Source: Verrucomicrobiota bacterium
GTDB lineage: Bacteria > Verrucomicrobiota > Verrucomicrobiia > Opitutales > Opitutaceae
NCBI GenBank assembly: GCA_018239845.1
Contig: JAFEGO010000053.1
Coordinates: forward strand, 22,864 to 86,863
DNA length: 64,000 bases
Direction of reading: 5' to 3'
Shown here piece after piece: positions 1 to 6,773 of the stretch. The notes below the pieces were generated by a model. It saw only the letters and a program-made list of their open reading frames with translations. It was not told where the DNA came from and searched no databases. The position numbers and the translations under genes were made by a program. The number at the start of each line of letters is the position of its first letter. Position 1 is the first letter of the stretch.

Positions 1-906
1 CTCGCCAACCAGGCCGGCCAGGTCCTCCTCGGCAAGCCCGCTGAGCGTATCCTCGGTCGTGATGCGGCCGAGCTCGGCCTCGGCGACTGCCTCGTGGGCG
101 AGCCCACCCGCCTGCTGAGCCTCACCTTCCCCGGCGGCTCGGGCCGCTGGGGCATGCGTCGCAGCGAATTTCGCGAGGGCGGCCGCCCGCACCACCTCCT
201 CGTCATCGCCGACCTCAGCCGCACCCTCCGCGAGGAGGAGGCCCGCGCGTGGCAGCGCCTCGTGCGCGTGCTCGGCCATGAGCTCAACAACTCCCTCGCC
301 CCGATCAAGTCCCTCGCCGGCAGCCTCGGCACCCTGCTCCGCCGCGAGAAGCGCGCGCCCGACTGGGAAGACGACCTGCGCTCCGGCCTGGAGATCATCG
401 AGTCGCGCGCCGACGGCCTCACGCGCTTCATGCAGGCCTACGCGAAGCTCGCGCGCCTCCCCGCCCCCACCCTCGCCCCCTGCGCCGTCGCCCCGCTCCT
501 CCAGCGCGTCGTCGCCCTCGAACCCCGCCTCGCCGTGCAGAACCTCGGCGGCCCCGACCTCACCATCGCCTGCGATGCCGCTCAGATCGAACAGGTCCTC
601 ATCAACCTCATCAAAAACGCCGTCGAGGCCGCCCTCGAGCAGCGCGCCGCGGGCAGCCCCTCCGCCGGCGTGCGCGTCGGTTGGGCCCAGCACGGCAACA
701 CCCTCGAAATCCAGATCGAGGACGACGGCCCCGGCATCGCCAACGCCACCAATCTCTTCGTCCCGTTCTTCACGACCAAGCCCACCGGCTCCGGCATCGG
801 CCTCGTGCTCTGCCGCCAGATCGCAGAGAACCATAACGGCTCCCTCGTCCTGAAAAACCGCACCGACGCCCCCGGCTGCACCGCCACGCTGACGCTGCCG
901 GTTTAA
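1..906 (+). CDS. Sensor histidine kinase, NtrY-like (5' end outside window)
   Basis: The reading frame is open from the first base, so this is the C-terminal 301 residues of a longer protein. A PAS-like stretch comes first. It is followed by a phospho-acceptor H-box (GHELNNSLAPIKSLAG, near window residue 93), an N-box (QVLINLIKNAVEAA, near residue 200), and G boxes with DDGPGIA and TTKPTGSGIGL. The HELNNSLAPI form of the H-box is typical of NtrY/AtoS-type kinases, which usually pair with sigma-54 enhancer-binding response regulators. The partner would lie upstream, outside the window. Three sigma-54 type promoters for efflux genes in this window make that pairing attractive, but it is inference. 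The next gene is convergent. Confidence 0.9.
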   Translation, partial: LANQAGQVLLGKPAERILGRDAAELGLGDCLVGEPTRLLSLTFPGGSGRWGMRRSEFREGGRPHHLLVIADLSRTLREEEARAWQRLVRVLGHELNNSLAPIKSLAGSLGTLLRREKRAPDWEDDLRSGLEIIESRADGLTRFMQAYAKLARLPAPTLAPCAVAPLLQRVVALEPRLAVQNLGGPDLTIACDAAQIEQVLINLIKNAVEAALEQRAAGSPSAGVRVGWAQHGNTLEIQIEDDGPGIANATNLFVPFFTTKPTGSGIGLVLCRQIAENHNGSLVLKNRTDAPGCTATLTLPV

Positions 907-943
907 CGCACTACTCCAGCCCTATCGCGGGCCGACCACACCA

Positions 944-977
944 CGCTTAAAGCTTACAGCTTATCGCTTATAGCTTC
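944..977. repeat. Tandem GCTTANN heptamer repeat, copy 1
   Basis: Between two convergent genes lie about five degenerate copies of a 7-base unit GCTTANN (GCTTAAA, GCTTACA, GCTTATC, GCTTATA, GCTTCT). Further copies of the family occur at 6733-6763 and 21667-21697. Confidence 0.7.
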
Positions 978-978
978 T

Positions 979-3477
979 CTACTCGTACCGCAGCGCCACC
1001 ATCGGGTCCACCTTCGCCGCCCGCCGCGCCGGCAGCCAGCTCGCCAACAAGGCGACCGCGAGCAGCACTGTGGCCACGACGACAAACACCACCGGGTCCG
1101 TCGGCTTTACGTCGTAGAGCAGCTTTTCCATGAACCGGCTCAGCACCAGCGCGCCGGCCAGGCCGATCACGAGGCCGAGGCCCGCCTTGAACAGGCCCTG
1201 TTTCAAAATCATCGCCACGATCTGCTCGCGCGAGGCGCCGATGGCCCCGCGGATGCCGATCTCCTTGGTCCGCTGCGTCACGTCGTAAGCCAGCATGCCG
1301 TAGATGCCGACGGCCGACAGGATCAGCGCGAGCCCCGCAAACGCGCCCAGCAGCCAAAGGATGCCGCGGCGGTTGGCCGCGAGGTCGTCGAGTTGCATCT
1401 GCATCGTCTTCTCGCCGTAGATCGGTAGTGTGGGATCGACTGCACGCACTTGCGCCCGGATCAGCGGCATCATCTCCTCAAAGCTCCGCTTCGTGCGCAG
1501 CTCGATTGAGAGGCCATTCGAAGTATATGACGAGCCAATCGACCAATAGACATTCGGCGCATTGACCGGATCTTCCAGCCCCCGCACCCGCGCCACCTCC
1601 ACCACGCCGACAATGATCGGCAGCGTCTCCGGCTTCGCATCCGGCGGCCCGAAGGCGAAGATCTGGCCCACCGGGCTCCGCCCCGGGAAATAACGCTCGG
1701 CAAACCTGCGGTCCACGATCGTGGCCGGCCGCGCCTTGAGCAATTGATCGACCTCCGTGAAGAGCCGCCCTTCGATCAGGCGGATGCCCATCGTCGGAAA
1801 ATACTCCGGCGAGACGCCAAAGACGACCGCCGTCGGCGCCACGCTGTCGTTACCGGCCGGCCGGCCCAAAATCGGCAGGGTCATGGTCTGGTCGCTGAAT
1901 CCGGGCTGGCCGCTCGTGTAGGCCACCAGCTCCACGCCGGGGATCTGTCGCATCTTCTCCAACAGCCGCTGCTGCAGGCCCTGGATCGCGGCATCGTCCT
2001 TGAAGTTGACCGCATCGTACGCCACGCGGACGTGGATCACCTGCTTGGCATCAAACCCGGGGTTGATCGCCATCACCTTGGCAAAGCTGCGCATGAGCAG
2101 GCCCGCGCCGATCAGCAGCATGAGGGCGAACGCTACCTGCGCGACCACGAGCACGCTGCTCATCGCGCGAATGCCACCGCCGCGCGAGGCGCCGCGCGTG
2201 CCGCTCTGGAGGCCGCCCTGCAGACTGTGCGCCCGCCACACCCGCACCATCGGCAACAGGCCGATGAGCAGCGCCACCACGAAGGCAACGAGCAGCGTCA
2301 GGCCGAGTACGCCCGCATCGACCCGCACCGGCGGGATGCCGAAGACGATCTTATCCATGTAGACGTTGATCACGCGCAGGCTGCCCCATGCCAGTGCGAG
2401 ACCCAGCGCCGAGCCGGCCAGGGCGAGCAGCACCGACTCGATCAGCGGCTGCCGCGCCAGCACGCCGCGCCCGGCCCCCAGTGCAGCGCGCACGGCAAAC
2501 TCGGCCTGCCGCGTGTTGGCGCGCGCCAGCATCAGGCTCGCGACATTCACGCAGCCGAGCAGCAGCACCAGCAGCGCGCCGCCCTGCAGCATCAGCAGGC
2601 CGCTCCGCACCGGCGTCGTCTGCTGCTCGCGTACCTGCTCCAGCCCCATGCGGTGGCCGCCGCTGGTAAGAAAATCGCGCACCTGCGGACTGGCCACCGT
2701 GCCGAGGAACCGCTGCTCCAGCGCGGCCAGCTGCGCCAGCGCCGCACCGTGCGTAACGCCCGGTTTGATCCGGGCATACAGGGAGCCCATATTGCTCACG
2801 CGCCACTGCGGATTCTTCTGCTCCGGCCGGAACTCCATCGGCACGACCAGATTCGGCGCGACGCTCAGCTCCTCGAATGATTTCGGCGCCACGCCGACGA
2901 TCGTGCACAGCTTGCCCGAGAGCCGCACCTCCTTGCCCACAATCGCCGGATCCGCATTGAAGTGCTTTTCCCAGTACGACTGCATCAGCACCGTCACATT
3001 GCTCTTCCCCGGCTCGCACTCTTCCGGGGTGAAAAATCTCCCCATCAGCGGCCGCACGCCCACCACGGAGAAATACTCCGACGTGATGATCATGCCGACA
3101 TAGCGCGCCGTGCCGCCGTCCTCGCCGATGTTGAACATCCAGCCCCGCCAGAGCGCGAAGTCCGAGAACAGGTCGGCATTGGCCTTGTAGTCGAGGTACT
3201 GCGCGGCACCGACGCCCAGGTGCATCTGCCCCGCCTTGGGCCGCATGTTGTACACATCCACGATCTGCTCCGGGTGGGGATAAGGCAGCGGCTTGAGCAC
3301 GAGCCCGTACAGCACCGAGATGATCGCCGTATTGGCGCCGATGCAGAGCGCCAGCGTGGCGACAACCGTCGCCGTGAAGGCCGGTGAGCGCCGCAGCGAA
3401 CGCAGGGAAAAGCGCACGTCGTGCCATACGCTCTCGAGCCAGTTGCTGATCCACGCCTGCTCGCTCGGGGTTTTCAT
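979..3477 (-). CDS. ABC transporter permease, double MacB/FtsX module (ADOP type)
   Basis: An 832-residue inner-membrane protein. Two MacB_PCD-FtsX modules are fused head to tail. Module 1 has a helix at about 33-58, then a large periplasmic domain, then paired helices around GCVNVASLMLARANTR. Module 2 opens with SSVLVVAQVAFALMLLIGAG and ends with the family signature PARRAAKVDPMVALRYE. The ATPase is not fused and must come from another gene (5977 or 42915). I chose the ATG at 3477 because the 15 codons before it do not resemble the family start. An upstream SDR gene lies on the same strand. The 143-base gap between them holds a perfect palindrome (3551-3581) but no sigma-54 promoter, unlike the other pump operons here. 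Confidence 0.92.
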   Translation of the reverse strand: MKTPSEQAWISNWLESVWHDVRFSLRSLRRSPAFTATVVATLALCIGANTAIISVLYGLVLKPLPYPHPEQIVDVYNMRPKAGQMHLGVGAAQYLDYKANADLFSDFALWRGWMFNIGEDGGTARYVGMIITSEYFSVVGVRPLMGRFFTPEECEPGKSNVTVLMQSYWEKHFNADPAIVGKEVRLSGKLCTIVGVAPKSFEELSVAPNLVVPMEFRPEQKNPQWRVSNMGSLYARIKPGVTHGAALAQLAALEQRFLGTVASPQVRDFLTSGGHRMGLEQVREQQTTPVRSGLLMLQGGALLVLLLGCVNVASLMLARANTRQAEFAVRAALGAGRGVLARQPLIESVLLALAGSALGLALAWGSLRVINVYMDKIVFGIPPVRVDAGVLGLTLLVAFVVALLIGLLPMVRVWRAHSLQGGLQSGTRGASRGGGIRAMSSVLVVAQVAFALMLLIGAGLLMRSFAKVMAINPGFDAKQVIHVRVAYDAVNFKDDAAIQGLQQRLLEKMRQIPGVELVAYTSGQPGFSDQTMTLPILGRPAGNDSVAPTAVVFGVSPEYFPTMGIRLIEGRLFTEVDQLLKARPATIVDRRFAERYFPGRSPVGQIFAFGPPDAKPETLPIIVGVVEVARVRGLEDPVNAPNVYWSIGSSYTSNGLSIELRTKRSFEEMMPLIRAQVRAVDPTLPIYGEKTMQMQLDDLAANRRGILWLLGAFAGLALILSAVGIYGMLAYDVTQRTKEIGIRGAIGASREQIVAMILKQGLFKAGLGLVIGLAGALVLSRFMEKLLYDVKPTDPVVFVVVATVLLAVALLASWLPARRAAKVDPMVALRYE

Positions 3478-3550
3478 GGGATGGGGTTTATAAGGTCCTG
3501 AACTCCTCCCCGGGATGCGCAATCCGATTTGCAGTCAACAGAACGGGAAA

Positions 3551-3581
3551 TCAACTGCACTACTAATGATAGTGCAGTTGA
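3551..3581. promoter_or_regulatory. Perfect 12-bp inverted repeat (operator or hairpin)
   Basis: Arms TCAACTGCACTA and TAGTGCAGTTGA match perfectly around a 7-base loop. It lies 74-104 bases upstream of the permease start at 3477 and 38 bases after the SDR stop. There is no T-run after it on the minus strand, so an operator is slightly favoured over a terminator. Confidence 0.5.
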
Positions 3582-3619
3582 CGCGGCAAGTTTTTCTAAG
3601 CGAGCCGCAAGTCCACGCC

Positions 3620-4345
3620 TTACAGCGCCCGCGACTGGCCCCCATCGACGTTGAGCGTCTGGCCGGTCACATATGATGCCTCGGGCGAGAGGAGAAACGC
3701 CACCACATCGGCCACCTCGCGGTAATGCGCCGGACGGCGCATCGGCACCTCTTGCCGGATATCCTCGCGCACGTTGGCGGGGTCGAAATCGAAAACCACA
3801 TTCGGTGCCACGCAGTTCATGCGGATGTTCTTTTCGCCAAATTGCCGGGCAAAGAGTTTCGTGTAAGCCGACATCGACGCCCGCAGCGTGCTCGCGACCG
3901 GCCAGCGCGGGTCGGGCTCCAGACCGTCCGAGCCCGTGATGTTGACGATCGCACCGCCGCTCTGCGCTGTCATGACCGGCACGACCAGCCGGCTCATGCG
4001 GATGACGCTCAGCAGGTACATTTCGAAAACCTCCTGCCACTGCGCATCGGGGATCGCCAGCAACTCGCCGCCCGCAGGGTCACCGGAATTGTTCACCACC
4101 GCATCAATCCGGCCGTAGCGCGCCAAGGTCTCCTGCACGAGGCGCTCCAAGTCGGCTGCGCCGCTCACCGAGCCTTGCACGGCCAGTGCATCCAGCTCTC
4201 CCGCGAGCGCGTGGATGCCTTCGCTGCGCGCCATCACACTTAGGTGATAGCCGCGGGCCTTCAACGTCCTCGCGCAATGGGCGCCGATTCCCCGGCTCGC
4301 CGCCGTCACGATTGCCACCTTCGCCTGCGCGGGATTTGCGTCCAT
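3620..4345 (-). CDS. SDR-fold oxidoreductase-like protein lacking the usual catalytic residues
   Basis: A 241-residue Rossmann-fold protein of the short-chain dehydrogenase/reductase family. The nucleotide loop TAASRGIG (14-21) and an NNSG motif (85-88) are present, as is the C-terminal GQTLNVDGG. When aligned to classical SDRs, the Ser-Tyr-Lys columns read Gly138, Ala151 and Arg155 (NITGSDG, then 13 residues on ASTLR). The standard active site is therefore missing, as in so-called divergent SDRs. The ATG at 4345 is preferred over an upstream start at 4417, which adds a Cys/Trp-rich extension unlike the family. Substrate is unknown. It diverges from the adaptor gene at 4537, so the enhancer-like palindrome at 4396 also lies upstream of it. 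Confidence 0.85.
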   Translation of the reverse strand: MDANPAQAKVAIVTAASRGIGAHCARTLKARGYHLSVMARSEGIHALAGELDALAVQGSVSGAADLERLVQETLARYGRIDAVVNNSGDPAGGELLAIPDAQWQEVFEMYLLSVIRMSRLVVPVMTAQSGGAIVNITGSDGLEPDPRWPVASTLRASMSAYTKLFARQFGEKNIRMNCVAPNVVFDFDPANVREDIRQEVPMRRPAHYREVADVVAFLLSPEASYVTGQTLNVDGGQSRAL

Positions 4346-4395
4346 GCCGTCAGCGCAACAGCGCCATCCCGCGGATACAAGCCCGCCGGGAACCA

Positions 4396-4409
4396 TCCCA
4401 CTTTTGGGA
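4396..4409. promoter_or_regulatory. Enhancer-like palindrome UAS-1, TCCCA-N4-TGGGA
   Basis: Perfect dyad TCCCA CTTT TGGGA centred at 4402.5, exactly 113.0 bp upstream of the centre of the sigma-54 type promoter at 4508-4523. Related dyads stand at the same distance from two other sigma-54 type promoters in this window (35492 and 42439). I interpret it as the binding site of a sigma-54 activator. Confidence 0.7.
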
Positions 4410-4466
4410 CAACGCAATCCCGCATTCGCTGCGATCCTTTCACACTGCCTGCTCTACTTAAATTTT

Positions 4467-4489
4467 AACTAATTATGAATTAATCAGTT
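4467..4489. promoter_or_regulatory. AT-rich imperfect palindrome between enhancer and promoter
   Basis: Arms AACTAATTA and TAATCAGTT pair with one mismatch around a 5-base loop, inside the AT-rich block at about 4457-4500. It could be a second regulator site or simply a bendable spacer between enhancer and promoter. A sigma-70-like pair, TTAACT (4465) and TATATT (4489) with an 18-base spacer, overlaps it and is a competing reading. Confidence 0.35.
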
Positions 4490-4507
4490 ATATTACTTCA
4501 TCCGCAC

Positions 4508-4523
4508 TGGCACGGGGCGTGCA
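4508..4523 (+). promoter_or_regulatory. Sigma-54 type promoter for the adaptor-ATPase-permease operon
   Basis: TGGCACG-GGGC-GTGCA matches the -24/-12 consensus TGGCACG-N4-TTGCW at all but one base. The GG (4509-4510) and GC (4521-4522) are 10 bases apart. The expected start of transcription is near 4534, just 3 bases before the ATG at 4537. Confidence 0.7.
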
Positions 4524-4536
4524 ATTATCCCCCCGC

Positions 4537-5805
4537 ATGGATATCCAGCGCCCCTCCCAAGCCAAAGCCAAACTCAAGAAGCGTATTTTCTACGGTTCGA
4601 TCGCCGCCCTCGCGCTCATCGGCATCACCGTCCTGCTCGCGCGGCTCAAGCCCGCCGCCCCCACCGTTTCCCGCAACCTCGTCTGGATGGGCGATGTGAA
4701 GCGCGGCGAGATGCTCCGCCAGGTCCGCGGCCTCGGCACCCTCGTCCCCGAGGAGATCACGTGGATCGCCGCCCGCACCCAGGGTCGCGTCGCCAAGATC
4801 GTCCTCCGCCCCGGCGCCGTCGTCACGCCCGATAGCGTCATCCTCCTCCTCAGCAACCCCTCGGTGGAGCAGGCCGCCACCACCGCCGACTCCGCCCTCA
4901 AGGCCGCCATCGCCGACCTCGAAGGCACCAAGGTCCAGTTGGAGAGCTCCGTGCTCCTCGCCGAGTCCACCGCCGCCTCCGCCAAGGCCGACGCCGAACA
5001 GGCCAAGCTCAAGGCCGAGGTCAACGAGCAGCTCTTCAAGGACGGCCTCGTGTCCGCCCTCGACCTCAAGCTCCTCAAGGTCACCGCCGACCAGCTCGAG
5101 ACCCGCAACATCATCGAGCAAAAACGCTACGCCTTCACCAAGGAGTCCATCGCCCCGCAGCTCGCGGTGAAGGAGGCCGAGGTGGACCGTCTCCGTGGCG
5201 AGGCCAAGCTCCGCCGCGACGAACTCGACTCCCTCACCGTCCGCGCCGGCATGACCGGCGTGCTCCAGCTGATCCCCGCCGAGGTCGATGTCGGCTCCCA
5301 GATCCAGCCCGGCACCAACCTCTGCCGCGTCGCCGATCCCAAGCGCCTCAAGGCCGAGATCCGCGTCGCCGAGACCCAGGCCAAGGACATCGCCATCGGC
5401 CAGCTCGCGCAGGTCGATACGCGCAACGGCGTCGTCGATGGCAAGGTCTCCCGCATCGACCCCTCCGTGCAAAACGGCACCGTCACCGTGGATGTCCTCT
5501 TCTCCGGCGAGCTGCCCAAGGGCTCCCGCCCCGACCTCTCGGTTGACGGCACCATCGAGCTCGAGCGCCTGACTGACGTCGTGTACGTCGGCCGCCCCGC
5601 CTTCGGCCAGGAGAAGAGCACTGTCGGCATCTTCAAACTCGTCGGCGACAAGAACTCCGCCACCGAGGCCGTCCGCGTGCAGGTCGAGCTCGGCCGCAGC
5701 TCCGTCAACACCATCGAGATCGTCCGCGGCCTCCAGCCCGGCGACTGGGTGATCCTCTCCGACATGTCGCAGTACGACTCCAACGACCGGGTGCGCCTCG
5801 ACTGA
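4537..5805 (+). CDS. HlyD/MacA-type periplasmic adaptor subunit
   Basis: A 422-residue membrane-fusion protein expected to bridge an inner-membrane ABC permease and a TolC-like channel. An N-terminal anchor helix (about 17-35, IFYGSIAALALIGITVLLA) is followed by a barrel-sandwich lipoyl-type half (TQGRVAKIVLRPGAVVTPDSVIL). Next comes an alpha-helical hairpin rich in Ala/Glu/Lys, then the second lipoyl half (SLTVRAGMTGVLQLIPAEVDVGSQI), and C-terminal beta-barrel domains. The ATG at 4537 is chosen because an in-frame GTG at 4519 lies inside the -12 promoter element. It is the first gene of a long operon continuing with the ATPase (5977) and permeases. Confidence 0.93.
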   Translation: MDIQRPSQAKAKLKKRIFYGSIAALALIGITVLLARLKPAAPTVSRNLVWMGDVKRGEMLRQVRGLGTLVPEEITWIAARTQGRVAKIVLRPGAVVTPDSVILLLSNPSVEQAATTADSALKAAIADLEGTKVQLESSVLLAESTAASAKADAEQAKLKAEVNEQLFKDGLVSALDLKLLKVTADQLETRNIIEQKRYAFTKESIAPQLAVKEAEVDRLRGEAKLRRDELDSLTVRAGMTGVLQLIPAEVDVGSQIQPGTNLCRVADPKRLKAEIRVAETQAKDIAIGQLAQVDTRNGVVDGKVSRIDPSVQNGTVTVDVLFSGELPKGSRPDLSVDGTIELERLTDVVYVGRPAFGQEKSTVGIFKLVGDKNSATEAVRVQVELGRSSVNTIEIVRGLQPGDWVILSDMSQYDSNDRVRLD

Positions 5806-5860
5806 TCTTTGTAACTTTTCGCCGCTCTCCCGTGTTTAGCTTCTGCCGCCACTCCGCCCG

Positions 5861-5938
5861 ATGCTCCCGCTCCTCCTCATCCTCGCCTCGCTCGTGACCC
5901 TCGTCGCGACCGACACCCCGGAGAACACCACCCGCTGA
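5861..5938 (+). CDS. Possible 25-residue hydrophobic peptide
   Basis: An ATG-to-TGA frame of 25 codons encodes MLPLLLILASLVTLVATDTP and five more residues. It has one hydrophobic segment and sits in the 171-base gap between the adaptor and ATPase genes of one operon. It could be a small membrane peptide or chance. No clear ribosome binding site is visible, but few genes here have one. Confidence 0.2.
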   Translation: MLPLLLILASLVTLVATDTPENTTR

Positions 5939-5976
5939 TTTTCACCCCGCAGTCTCACATCCAAAACCAACCCACC

Positions 5977-6672
<696 letters not shown>

Positions 6673-6732
6673 TCTCCCGCGCCCGCGGCCGGCGCCACCC
6701 TCAGGCCGCAACCACCACCTCTTCCACTCCGG

Positions 6733-6763
6733 GCTTAGAGCTTACCGCTTAAAGCTTACGGCT
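6733..6763. repeat. Tandem GCTTANN heptamer repeat, copy 2
   Basis: Units GCTTAGA, GCTTACC, GCTTAAA, GCTTACG lie 11 bases before the permease start at 6774, inside the operon. The family also occurs at 944-977 and 21667-21697. Confidence 0.7.
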
Positions 6764-6773
6764 CTCCACTCCC

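Noticed and set aside
4465..4494. Sigma-70-like promoter TTAACT-N18-TATATT as the main promoter of the adaptor operon
   Set aside because: AT-rich DNA easily gives such matches, and the sigma-54/enhancer pair recurring at three operons is much stronger. Kept only as an alternative.
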